64,000 nt of DNA from Zongyangia hominis (GTDB lineage Bacteria; Bacillota; Clostridia; Oscillospirales; Ruminococcaceae). Below, one piece after another: positions 26,754-35,165 of the stretch (its first letter is position 1; each line of letters starts with the position of its first letter). The DNA is taken from positions 124,001 to 188,000 of the forward strand of contig NZ_JACRTC010000002.1 of NCBI RefSeq assembly GCF_014385095.1, written 5' to 3'. A model generated the notes under the pieces. It saw only the letters and a program-made list of their open reading frames with translations, was not told where the DNA came from and did no database searches. Position numbers and translations under genes: made by a program.

Positions 26754-27287
26754 TCAGAACGTCATTTTTACATCTTCGCGCTTGCCTGCGTCTGCGGCGA
26801 AGAATTCCTTCGGCTGGCGCGAGCCTGCCAGAATTTTTGCCGGGAACATGGCGATCGCCGTATTGTAGGCGGTGACGTTGCTGTTATACAGTCGCCGCGC
26901 CGCCTGCAAATGTTCTTCCGCGTCGCGGATACCCCGCTGAAGCTCTGCGAAAACCTCGCTGGAGCGCAGCTCCGGATAGTTCTCTGCCACGGCAAAAAAC
27001 TTTCCGCTCAGGACGTCCATCTGCCGCTGGGCATCATTCATCTCCGCAACGCTCATGCCGCGGCGCAGCTCGATGACCTTTGTGAACAGCTCACTTTCAT
27101 GACCCATATAGCCCTTGGCGGTGTCCAGCATTTTGGTCAACATATCATAGCGCTTGGTCAGCGCAACCTCGATGCCGGAGAGGCCCTCCTGCACACGGAT
27201 CTCTTTTTTCTTGAAGTCATTGACCGTTCTGATGCACCAGAACACGATGGCCAGAACTGCAATCAAAAAAACAATTACCGGTTTCAT
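26754..27287 (-). CDS. LemA family protein
   Basis: 177 aa from ATG 27287 (AAAGGTGG upstream); a GTG at 27299 is an alternative. An N-terminal transmembrane helix (VIVFLIAVLAIVFW) precedes an all-helical LemA domain: VALTKRYDMLTKMLDTAKGY near residue 45, then ENYPELRSS and the conserved end YNTAIAMFPAKILAG. LemA proteins are membrane proteins of unclear role in envelope homeostasis. It lies between two DUF3137-like genes. Confidence 0.9.
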   Translation of the reverse strand: MKPVIVFLIAVLAIVFWCIRTVNDFKKKEIRVQEGLSGIEVALTKRYDMLTKMLDTAKGYMGHESELFTKVIELRRGMSVAEMNDAQRQMDVLSGKFFAVAENYPELRSSEVFAELQRGIRDAEEHLQAARRLYNSNVTAYNTAIAMFPAKILAGSRQPKEFFAADAGKREDVKMTF

Positions 27288-27334
27288 AGCCGATTCCACC
27301 TTTCTCTTTTTCTTGATTCAACCTGCGAAAAGGG

Positions 27335-28303
27335 TCATATTTTTGCGAAGGATCCCCGAATGAGGTCGAGAAGTGCTGCCATGGTGGTAAGCGTAGCCGT
27401 GTAGCTCATGCGTATCCCATCGATATTCTTAAGATCCTGTTTTGGGGGAATGTACGCAAATTTATAGCTTGTGTGAAGCGCCAGCGTTAGTTCACCGTTG
27501 TGCAGACTGAGGGCGGCTACCCTGCTGTTGGCAGCGAAGGCCTCCAGCATGCCGATCAGCTCGCGAATCTGCGGGGTCACCGCGTCATCCGCCTCCGTAC
27601 CGTCTGCAGTGCGGGCGGAATAGTAATTAGTGAAGGCGACGGGATCGTCGAGACCGCCACCCTTTCGCGTTGGATACCCGGTATGCTTGGGAGTGCCGTT
27701 CAACCCCATGGCAAACTCAAACTCGGACCGGTCCCGTAGGTCAAGATCGGCAACGGGCCCGCAGATATCCTTGCATCGCAGCACAATGCCATAAAATGCG
27801 GCATAGGGATAGGTAAAATCATCATCCGGGTGATCCGACTCCACTCTGCGGCTCAAGGTCACGTTGGCGGCAGAGAACCGCATGCCATTGCGGGCACCCT
27901 CGTAGAAATTCGAGATCTCGCAATCCTCCCAGGGACTACGCACCGGATCGATACGCCTCAGGAACGCTTCGTCAATGGGCATCTCCGGCTTTTCCGGCGC
28001 GGGGCCGAACATACGCGCCAGTTCCCCGTAAAAGAAACTGCCGAGTTGCTGTGTCAGAAGGGCATTTTTCTTTCCTTCCGCCCGCATCGGGAGCAGGAAC
28101 GAGAGCAGGACGATGAACGCGATCAAACCGAGATCGATCAGAATATTGTCCTGCAGGAACACCGTGAGAAATAATGCGATGATCATGACAATGATCATCT
28201 TTTCCCCGATGCGCTCAATGTTCTCATAGTGTTTCACCTTTCGGGACAGCTCCTCATCGCTCATCTTTTCAAAACCGGTCTCGTCAGGTCTATTTTGTTT
28301 CAT
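27335..28303 (-). CDS. DUF3137-like membrane protein (paralogue of the 25837 protein)
   Basis: 322 aa from ATG 28303, with GGAG upstream; an ATG at 28339 is less likely. A hydrophobic pair at about 35-75 (MIIVMIIALFLTVFL and LIDLGLIAFIVLLSFLLPM) is followed by a soluble domain. The C-terminal segment LSLHNGELTLALHTSYKFAY, then NIDGIRMSY, matches the pattern in the 25837 protein. First gene of the LemA cluster. Function unknown. Confidence 0.65.
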   Translation of the reverse strand: MKQNRPDETGFEKMSDEELSRKVKHYENIERIGEKMIIVMIIALFLTVFLQDNILIDLGLIAFIVLLSFLLPMRAEGKKNALLTQQLGSFFYGELARMFGPAPEKPEMPIDEAFLRRIDPVRSPWEDCEISNFYEGARNGMRFSAANVTLSRRVESDHPDDDFTYPYAAFYGIVLRCKDICGPVADLDLRDRSEFEFAMGLNGTPKHTGYPTRKGGGLDDPVAFTNYYSARTADGTEADDAVTPQIRELIGMLEAFAANSRVAALSLHNGELTLALHTSYKFAYIPPKQDLKNIDGIRMSYTATLTTMAALLDLIRGSFAKI

Positions 28304-28359
28304 ATATTTTTCTCCTTTTCTGTAATTCTTTTCGTCCATAAAGCCGCTGCTTCCGCGCC

Positions 28360-29397
28360 TTAACCTTCCCCATAGATTCCCCGGGCGTTTTCGATCCAGA
28401 ATGCGTCATTCTGGAATTCCTCATACCAATAGTCCGCCTCGTCCGAATCGGTGCAATGCACCTCCACATTGGCGATAAAGCCGGGGTCGACGACGCAATA
28501 CCATGCCATCGGAACGACATTGCCGTAGGCGTCTGTCCCCTCGCCGTAGGCGATGATCACATTTCCTTGCAACTCCATCCTCGCACGGGCATCAAAGGTC
28601 TCCAAGAATGCATCAGTGGTCCACCCCGATTCGTTGGACTCGATCCAGAAGAGCATCCCGGTATCCCACAGGGTATAGAAATTCATTTTCCCGTTTTCAT
28701 CCAAGGTGCCTTCCGAGGAAAACACATCGGGATACGTCAGCAGCAGGCCGGTGGATTCATCATAGTAAGTATTGTAGGAAGCCTCTCCGTCCTCGGTGGA
28801 TCCCTCATCGCCTCGCACATCGTCATGGGCGGCATAGAAGCCAGACCCCATATAGGGAACGTCCGAGGGGAATGTGTTGATGGAAGAAGACAGGTTCTCC
28901 AAGACCAGCTCCTGGCCACCATCCATGGTGTAATAGATATTTTCGGCGTCCAGATTCTCGGTCAGGGTGCGCCAAAGGCTGTCCATCATGAACCAGCACT
29001 GGGAATCATAGTCAAAGAAGAAGAACTCCTCCTTCTGCTCCCGGTCGTCCAGCCCTGCAACCAGCGTAGAATCCGCAGCCCAGTCCACGATCCAGCCGTC
29101 CTCGGTCTGGCTGGCGGTGATGGTAAAGTCCAGCCCAGTCAGCTCGCTGAGTGATTGGGCCAGTTCCTCGGCAGTCTTTTGGGCACCGGTATATTCGATG
29201 GGGTATTCTTTGACCTCATCGGCATAGAAAACGGCATAGAGGATATCGGTCTGGGTACGCTCTGCTGCACTCGGTGCCGGTTCCGCCGGCGTCGATGAGT
29301 TTGACGTGTCGGATGGCGATGCACGCTTGCAGGCCGAAAGGCTCAGTAGGAACAGTACGGAAAGTGTAAGCACCCAAAAATTGCGAAAGTTTTTCAT
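28360..29397 (-). CDS. Lipoprotein, possibly GerMN-like domain
   Basis: 345 aa. Signal peptide with lipobox LLSLSAC (Cys23), a Ser/Thr/Pro linker, then a domain with an AVFYADEVKEYPIEYTG strand and AENIYYTMDGGQELVL, which resembles GerMN-type folds of spore-germination and cell-wall lipoproteins. The C-terminal half (about 190-345) is unrecognised. It is the last of a series of lipoprotein genes on this strand in the nested element. Assignment tentative. Confidence 0.65.
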   Translation of the reverse strand: MKNFRNFWVLTLSVLFLLSLSACKRASPSDTSNSSTPAEPAPSAAERTQTDILYAVFYADEVKEYPIEYTGAQKTAEELAQSLSELTGLDFTITASQTEDGWIVDWAADSTLVAGLDDREQKEEFFFFDYDSQCWFMMDSLWRTLTENLDAENIYYTMDGGQELVLENLSSSINTFPSDVPYMGSGFYAAHDDVRGDEGSTEDGEASYNTYYDESTGLLLTYPDVFSSEGTLDENGKMNFYTLWDTGMLFWIESNESGWTTDAFLETFDARARMELQGNVIIAYGEGTDAYGNVVPMAWYCVVDPGFIANVEVHCTDSDEADYWYEEFQNDAFWIENARGIYGEG

Positions 29398-29423
29398 TTT
29401 TCATTTCCTCTCTATCCGTTGAC

Positions 29424-30746
29424 TCAGTAACAAACGCTGAAGAACAGGTCCACCGCGTCCTCCTCTGTAAGGTAGTATTCGGCTGTGGGATCACTCCACT
29501 TCATGTGGTCCTCATAGGTCTTTGCCTCCGGCTCCGCGACAAAAAGGAGTCCGTCATATCCTTCAGGCAGGTAAACCATATAGCTCACGGTGTAAACCAT
29601 ATACCAATCCGCCACGAAGAATTCAGCCTCTGTCGAATAAGAATACTCGACCTCATAGCTCTGCCCGTTCCATTCCAGAGTATTGACATAATGATTGTCA
29701 ATGCGCTCTGTATGGTTTTTCTCAGTATGGTCGTTGTCGGTATTGAACCACTTGCCGGTATAGAAATCATAGAGTCCGCTGCGCGTAGAGATTATGAACT
29801 CCTGATCAAAGGTCCCCAGTGAGGATGCCGGAACATAGCAGACAGCGTCGAACTGGATCTCCCGGATACCGTCATGGGTCACGTCATAGTTTTTGATAAC
29901 CTCCCAATAGCAATCTCCAACGGTGTAGTTCTTGCCAAGGTTGTAGTAGCTGCAAGCACCGTTCTTTAGCAGATAGGTGCCCGCATCCACCGCGGCGTTG
30001 ATTTCAAACCCATTGCGGGTGAAATATGGCACACAGGACTCGATTTTGTCCGCGGGAACGAGCGTGCCGCCGTTCACGCTGTCGATGAGGTCGCCGCTGA
30101 CGGTACGGTCCAGCTGCAAGGTATCGCCGCTGCCGTCAAAGTGGAGCGTGATGCCATATTCGTCCACCCACAGCACGCCGTATTCGATCACTTCGTCCTG
30201 ATCGTTGACAAATTCCCACGTGGCGTCCTCGTGGATGCGCAGCCAGAGGTTCTCCCCTTGATACTCCCAAAGGCCCACATACTCGCTGAGATCATCGCCG
30301 CTGAGGTCACCGCCGCTGATGGCAACGGTGGAAAGGTCCTCTCGGAAGACATAGCGCTCCACCGGGTCCCAGATCCAGATCAGCTCCGTAGCGTCGCCGT
30401 TTTCGTGGATGAAGCTGACCAGCACATCGCTTTCCCCGTCGTCGTCCATATCGTCAAAGGAGATGGCGTTGAATGCCTGCTCCGCGTCTGGGATGTTCAT
30501 GGGAAAGGACACGCTGTCAAAGAGGATCTGCTCCGGCAGATCCCGGTAGAAGGCCGCGCTGCTCTCGCTCACCGTGACCAGCACATCCACGCTCTCGCCG
30601 TCATGGGTGATGGTACCGCTGCCAACCACCATGCCGGTCGTGCGCCAGTCATCTCCCGCGACATCGTCAGAATTGCCGCAGGCGACAAGGCTCAGGCACA
30701 AAACCAGCGTCAGCAAAAGACTTGCATACTTTTTCCAATTTTTCAT
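29424..30746 (-). CDS. Lipoprotein with lipocalin-like YxGxW module
   Basis: 440 aa. Signal MKNWKKYASLLLTLVLCLS ending LVACG. Residues 150-230 contain SEYVGLWEYQGENLWLRI, then DEYGITLHF, a beta-rich lipocalin-like pattern shared with the proteins at 30909 and 33234. The signal peptide and upstream DNA are close to those of the 33234 gene, pointing to segmental duplication. A decayed DUF2442 fragment lies just upstream. No function assigned; surface-exposed. Confidence 0.75.
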   Translation of the reverse strand: MKNWKKYASLLLTLVLCLSLVACGNSDDVAGDDWRTTGMVVGSGTITHDGESVDVLVTVSESSAAFYRDLPEQILFDSVSFPMNIPDAEQAFNAISFDDMDDDGESDVLVSFIHENGDATELIWIWDPVERYVFREDLSTVAISGGDLSGDDLSEYVGLWEYQGENLWLRIHEDATWEFVNDQDEVIEYGVLWVDEYGITLHFDGSGDTLQLDRTVSGDLIDSVNGGTLVPADKIESCVPYFTRNGFEINAAVDAGTYLLKNGACSYYNLGKNYTVGDCYWEVIKNYDVTHDGIREIQFDAVCYVPASSLGTFDQEFIISTRSGLYDFYTGKWFNTDNDHTEKNHTERIDNHYVNTLEWNGQSYEVEYSYSTEAEFFVADWYMVYTVSYMVYLPEGYDGLLFVAEPEAKTYEDHMKWSDPTAEYYLTEEDAVDLFFSVCY

Positions 30747-30770
30747 GTTCGTTTTCTCATCTCAATTCAT

Positions 30771-30890
30771 TCAGTTGTTTGGGGAATTGTGTTCCTGCTC
30801 CGCCATGGACAGTATTTCGTCGTGGCTCAGCTCGACATTGCCGAAGCGGACAAAAATACCGTTGGTCACGGCGCTGTTCCACACTGCGTT
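30771..30890 (-). pseudogene. DUF2442 gene remnant
   Basis: Minus-strand reading VWNSAVTNGIFVRFGNVELS, then HDEILSMAEQEH, then NSPNN and a stop. It matches the C-terminal half of the intact DUF2442 gene at 34826-35080 almost exactly at DNA level. The N-terminal half and start are missing. It occupies the same relative position (upstream of a lipoprotein gene) as the intact copy, so a duplicated unit has partly decayed. Confidence 0.8.
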
Positions 30891-30908
30891 CGTGCTGCCT
30901 CCTTCCTT

Positions 30909-32024
30909 TTACCGCTCCATCCGGTAATATGTGTCCTCCTCGCCCCAGACGATGACGCCATCCTCCCCGTCTTCCGCAAAGTAAAACACCCGAAGGCTCA
31001 TTTCACGCACGGAAGAATCCGCACAGAAGATATTGGGCCCATCTGTTTCGAAGAAGAATGTGCCATGGTCTATTTCCGCAGCCTCTGCGCTGCCGGGTGT
31101 ACGCTGGCAGAGGCTCCAGCTGCCAGCGCTGTCGATGACGATGTAACGTTCCGCCGAACGGTCGTTGTCCAGGTACCAGGTGCCCTGGAGCGCCGAAGCA
31201 GCCAAATGGTACGTCCGGGGCTCCTCGCGGCTGAAGATGCCGCAGTCGGAGATGGAGAGCTGGTCACTCTCCAGCTCGATTTGTCTGCCGTTGATGGAGC
31301 TGCCGATGGCGCCGCCCTGGTAGCAGTAGACATAGGTGGCGTCCCAGTCCGGTTCATACCACAGGGAACCAACGTCTATCGAATCTCCACCGGCATAGAG
31401 CGTCCAGCAGCCATAGGCGTCAAACTCCAGGTATACTTCCTCGCGATCATATTTGCTGCCCGCATCTGCACCGCCCTTCCAGAGCCCCTCGTACTTACTG
31501 AAATCATATTCCGATTCCTCCGACGTTTCCGGTTCCTCCGGCTCCTCATCGGGATATCTGAACACAATAGATTGGTAGAACGTGGAGCCATCCGGCTGAT
31601 AAACATACCCCCCGTCTTCCTCCCAATGCCACGAAATATTCGATTCGCTCATATTCGAATGATAGAGGGTTGCCTGCAGATCACCGTTGTTGTCACCGGT
31701 AACATCACGGAAATCCATGGAGCCAAGCACCCAGTCCTCATTCCATATATCCCGATCATAGAGTTCCTCTGTCGGAAGCATGGCCGTGTCAAATAACGCG
31801 TGCTCATCGTCATCGCAATAGAGATATATCGCATTTTGATCGCAGACGGCAAACACAATGGTCTGCTCCCCGCCCCGCGTAACCATGCCATAGTCAATAA
31901 TCACATCGGTGTCGCGCAATTTTCTGCCATGCGAACCGTCGCCGTTGCCGCCGCAGGCCGCCAGGCACAGGCAGAAAACAGCTGCCAGCAGAAGCGCAAG
32001 ATTCTTTTTCAAAAGATTCATCAT
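30909..32024 (-). CDS. Lipoprotein with YxGxW module
   Basis: 371 aa. Signal peptide with lipobox LCLAACG (Cys at about 24). The central region has DFSKYEGLWKGG, then EEVYLEFDAYGCWTLYAG, then two further beta-rich segments, the last with GVIVWGEEDTYYRMER at the C-terminus. Acidic, Trp/Tyr-rich and secreted. It is paralogous in style to the 29424 and 33234 proteins. No catalytic motif seen. Confidence 0.75.
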   Translation of the reverse strand: MMNLLKKNLALLLAAVFCLCLAACGGNGDGSHGRKLRDTDVIIDYGMVTRGGEQTIVFAVCDQNAIYLYCDDDEHALFDTAMLPTEELYDRDIWNEDWVLGSMDFRDVTGDNNGDLQATLYHSNMSESNISWHWEEDGGYVYQPDGSTFYQSIVFRYPDEEPEEPETSEESEYDFSKYEGLWKGGADAGSKYDREEVYLEFDAYGCWTLYAGGDSIDVGSLWYEPDWDATYVYCYQGGAIGSSINGRQIELESDQLSISDCGIFSREEPRTYHLAASALQGTWYLDNDRSAERYIVIDSAGSWSLCQRTPGSAEAAEIDHGTFFFETDGPNIFCADSSVREMSLRVFYFAEDGEDGVIVWGEEDTYYRMER

Positions 32025-32157
32025 TTTATAACCATGACTTCGGCATAGCGAAGTCTTCCTTTCCGGTCTGAAAATTTATTTTCAGACTTTTCATATTGTC
32101 CTCCATTAAATCTTTCTTTTCATTTCCAATTTGCTATTATCTCCCGTAGAGAGTGGT

Positions 32158-32196
32158 CTTGTGATTCCCGCCCCCAGTAGGGGCGAGAATCACAAG
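32158..32196. repeat. Long inverted repeat between lipoprotein genes
   Basis: 17-bp arms beginning CTTGTGATTC and ending GAATCACAAG with one mismatch, around the loop CAGTA. No T-run follows on either strand, so it is not a standard terminator. It lies 18 bp beyond the stop of the 32214 gene. The rest of the 189-bp gap is AT-rich without a gene. Confidence 0.75.
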
Positions 32197-32213
32197 AAAG
32201 AATTTGGACTCTT

Positions 32214-33215
32214 TTAAAAGAGCTTTGCAAAGGTTTCACCGGTGGAGCTTAGCGTAAGCGAAGCAGGATTTTCCGGGTCCAGAGTTGCCTCATCCGTCTC
32301 GCCGTCATCCCAGATAATCGTTACCGTATCACCGGACAGCTCCCACGTCCCGCGCACCGGATCCTGGGATCCATTGAAGTAGTTGCGATACAGGGTATTA
32401 TCCCGGAGGAACTGAAGCGTATAATCCGCGCCCCAGTAGCTGTTTCCGTCCGTGATCCGGTACAGCTTAAAAAGCTCCCCATTCTCCAGAGCACTTTCGT
32501 GAATGTAAAACTCGTCCCCCTCGTTGACCTTGGCCCAGTCCACCAGGACCTGCCCGTCGTTAACCAGATAGAAGGTGTTACCCATAAAACCACCGGACAG
32601 CCTGACTTCCTGGCGAAGCTCGTTTGTCGTCTCATTTGTATTCGCATCCATGACGGAGATCTCCACCTCCTCACAGGTATAGGTCCCCTCTTCCGTGTTG
32701 CCCAAGGTGTATGTCCCGTCCTCATTCAACGTCAGGACCAACTGGTACTCCGAGGTGTGATCGCCCTTGTAGTACCAGTTGCCGAAGATATTCGACAGGC
32801 CCAGCTTCTCCTTATAGTCAGGCTCGCCCTTGATCCAGTAGGGCTCCCCAGTTTCATCTACCAGTGTATTTGCATCGCCAATCGGAATTTCCACGTCCCC
32901 GATCAACGGCACATCCGTCAGAGTCAGGAATGATCCATCGGTATAAGCACCTCCGGTATATCCTGTCGGATCGCCGTATTCGTCATATTCCTCCCAGGTT
33001 TCGGCCGCCCCATCGAGATAAATACAGGTCAGAACCGACATGGTGGAACCGAGTCCCTCCAGCGGATACCAGAAGCCCTCCAAATCCTCAATGCTGATAT
33101 CTCCGTCATAGCTGACATCTTCGTCATGGACGTCTTCTTTTTCTCCGCAGGCCGCCATGCTCAGGCACATCAACAGCGCCAGCAAAAGAGCCATATACTT
33201 TTTCAAACTTTTCAT
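32214..33215 (-). CDS. Lipoprotein of the nested-element cluster
   Basis: 333 aa. Signal MKSLKKYMALLLALLMCLS with lipobox MAACG (Cys23). An acidic linker is followed by IEDLEGFWYPLEGLGSTMSV near residue 45, then two lipocalin-like beta modules: FGNWYYKGDHTSEYQLVLTL near 145, and a third near 280 (PVRGTWELSGDTVTIIWDDG). Each has a G-x-W opening followed by antiparallel strands. Strong ribosome-binding site GGAGGAG. Function unknown; likely ligand-binding or envelope-stabilising. Confidence 0.75.
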   Translation of the reverse strand: MKSLKKYMALLLALLMCLSMAACGEKEDVHDEDVSYDGDISIEDLEGFWYPLEGLGSTMSVLTCIYLDGAAETWEEYDEYGDPTGYTGGAYTDGSFLTLTDVPLIGDVEIPIGDANTLVDETGEPYWIKGEPDYKEKLGLSNIFGNWYYKGDHTSEYQLVLTLNEDGTYTLGNTEEGTYTCEEVEISVMDANTNETTNELRQEVRLSGGFMGNTFYLVNDGQVLVDWAKVNEGDEFYIHESALENGELFKLYRITDGNSYWGADYTLQFLRDNTLYRNYFNGSQDPVRGTWELSGDTVTIIWDDGETDEATLDPENPASLTLSSTGETFAKLF

Positions 33216-33233
33216 ACGTCACTCCTCCTGGGA

Positions 33234-34808
33234 TCAACCGAAGTAGTCGCCCCAGCCGTCGTCATAATAGTCGCCGGGGTCGGACCATGCGTCCCAGCCG
33301 TCGCCGGGATCGGACCACGGGTCATAGTCGTCGTAGTAATAGTCATCATAGTCCCAGCCCGCGTCATTCGACTCCATATATTCGCCCGAATCGCTGTCAA
33401 TGTAACCGTCCGAGCCGTAGCTGATGAACACGTTTTCATAGCCGTTCCAGTACCAGATATCGCCGTCCTCGTCGTACCAGTAATATGGCGTTCCATAGTC
33501 GCCGCTATCGCCGGAGTAGGCGGGCTGTGCGGGGCGGGCCTTCGGCGCAGTGCTCCAGCCGGCGCTGTAGGAAATCGTATCCAGAATATTGTTGCAGATA
33601 TCATAGTAGTTCTGGATGCGGCTCTCCAGGGCAGTGGTGACTGCGACGAGTGCGTAGCCGGTCGGGCCGTAATAGCGCACCTCCATGCAGGCGCGCACGG
33701 GCTGAGCCAGATCGCCTGTCGAGAAGATCGAGCCCTCGAGCCACATATAGCCGGTGATGCTGTAATAGTCGCCGTTGTCCTCAAAATCGGAACCGATGGA
33801 TTTGATGAGATAGTCGCCGTACATGCTGTTCATAAAATCATCCATCATGATCATCATGTAGGACTCTGCCGTGGCGGCGCCCTTTTCCATGTAGGGGTCA
33901 AAGCCGGAGATGGGCTGGAAGGCAATCAGAATGTTGGTGTAATAGTCGTCCGTGCCGTCTTCCATGACTGCATTGAGGTTCACGGCGTTATGGACATTCG
34001 GATGCGGCCCCGCAGTCATCTGGATGGGATAGTTGATCGAAACATCCGCAAAGTCGTCCGAGAAGTATGCGGTCTCGCTGAGTGCATCCTCCGGCGTCGG
34101 AAGAAGCATGAGATAGTCCGTGAGCACGAGCAGATTGTCTTCCACATCGCTCAGAAAGCCCTCGTCTTCCTGCCAGAGGGAAATCACCTCGGACCCATCC
34201 TCCATGTAAAGTGTGATGTGTCCTTCCTCCGCCACAACATAGCCGGGGCCGATCTCCTCTCCGTAGAGGTTTACGGCAGCCCATTCGCAGCTATCATTGA
34301 TGACAAAGTAAAAGGGCGCGTTTTCCATTTTCCAGCAGCCGGTATAGCCGGAAATATCGACGCTCTGGGGTTCCTCCACGAAGTATGGGTCATAATCGGC
34401 GAACAGATCGTCGTATTCATCCGATGTGCAGATCGTAATGCCCGGATTGTCGTAAGGGGACTCGAGGATGATATAGTCGCCGTTGCACACCGTAAACTCG
34501 GCATTTGTGTCGTACAGAACGTCGCCATCCTCACCGTAGGCAAGAATGTTGAAGCCCGGCAGCTCGGACGGCTTGTAGGCGCCGAGCGCGACCTCCATCA
34601 ATTCTCCGTCCTGGAATACGACGTGGACAAAATCTTCGCCCCACTCGTCACTGGTCGTGGCCGCGATGCTCAGGGAGGTGATGTCCTGACCGCTTTGGTT
34701 CGCGACCGTTACCACGACATCCTCTTCTGCTTCGCCGCCGCAGGCCGCCAGGCTCAGGCACATCACCAGTACCAGCAAAAGACTTGCAAACTTTTTCCAA
34801 TTTCTCAT
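33234..34808 (-). CDS. Lipoprotein with YxGxW module and acidic aromatic tail
   Basis: 524 aa. Signal MRNWKKFASLLLVLVMCLS, lipobox LAACG. ISGYTGCWKMENAPFYFVIN near residue 125 is the shared module. The last 70 or so residues are dominated by Asp, Tyr, Trp and Gly with imperfect repeats (WSDPGDGWDAWSDPGDYYDD). This tail has no basic residues and could bind metal, mucin or peptidoglycan, or be intrinsically disordered. GGAG lies upstream of the start. Paralogue of the 29424 gene by signal peptide and leader DNA. Confidence 0.75.
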   Translation of the reverse strand: MRNWKKFASLLLVLVMCLSLAACGGEAEEDVVVTVANQSGQDITSLSIAATTSDEWGEDFVHVVFQDGELMEVALGAYKPSELPGFNILAYGEDGDVLYDTNAEFTVCNGDYIILESPYDNPGITICTSDEYDDLFADYDPYFVEEPQSVDISGYTGCWKMENAPFYFVINDSCEWAAVNLYGEEIGPGYVVAEEGHITLYMEDGSEVISLWQEDEGFLSDVEDNLLVLTDYLMLLPTPEDALSETAYFSDDFADVSINYPIQMTAGPHPNVHNAVNLNAVMEDGTDDYYTNILIAFQPISGFDPYMEKGAATAESYMMIMMDDFMNSMYGDYLIKSIGSDFEDNGDYYSITGYMWLEGSIFSTGDLAQPVRACMEVRYYGPTGYALVAVTTALESRIQNYYDICNNILDTISYSAGWSTAPKARPAQPAYSGDSGDYGTPYYWYDEDGDIWYWNGYENVFISYGSDGYIDSDSGEYMESNDAGWDYDDYYYDDYDPWSDPGDGWDAWSDPGDYYDDGWGDYFG

Positions 34809-34825
34809 GTTCGTTCTCTCCTTTT

Positions 34826-35080
34826 TTAATAAGTTGTGTCTCGATGCTCCTGCTCTGCCATGGACAGTATTTCATCGTGGCTCAGCTCCACATCGCCGAA
34901 GCGGACAAAGATGCCGTTGGTCACAGCGCTGTTCCATACCCGCGCATCTGCCAGCGGGCGAAACCGGATCTTGTCCAGATACGGCTTCATGTCCAGCAAA
35001 AGACGACTTCCGGACACAAAATCGATCTGCAAAACATGATCGGGCAGCGGTGTGACGGCTGTTAGATACCTTCGGTTCAA
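34826..35080 (-). CDS. DUF2442 domain protein
   Basis: 84 aa from TTG 35080 (GGAGG 8 nt upstream); longer in-frame starts have no ribosome-binding site. Pattern LDMKPYLDKIRFRPLADARV, then WNSAVTNG and IFVRFGDVELSHDEIL, matches the DUF2442 fold, a small protein often linked to toxin-antitoxin or DUF4160 genes, though no DUF4160 partner is seen here. A partial duplicate exists at 30771-30890. Confidence 0.8.
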   Translation of the reverse strand: MNRRYLTAVTPLPDHVLQIDFVSGSRLLLDMKPYLDKIRFRPLADARVWNSAVTNGIFVRFGDVELSHDEILSMAEQEHRDTTY

Positions 35081-35165
35081 GTGCGTGCCCTCCTTTCCGC
35101 CAAAATATAAATCCACCGTACAAATATTGTACGGTGGATGCAAAAAGATAACCATTAACCAAAGG

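Noticed and set aside
30141..34829. Long plus-strand open frames (30141-31796 and 33126-34829) opposite the lipoprotein genes
   Set aside because: They lie antisense to genes with clear signal peptides and lipoboxes, lack ribosome-binding sites and show low-complexity Val/Ile/His-rich composition typical of antisense frames in GC-rich third-position DNA.
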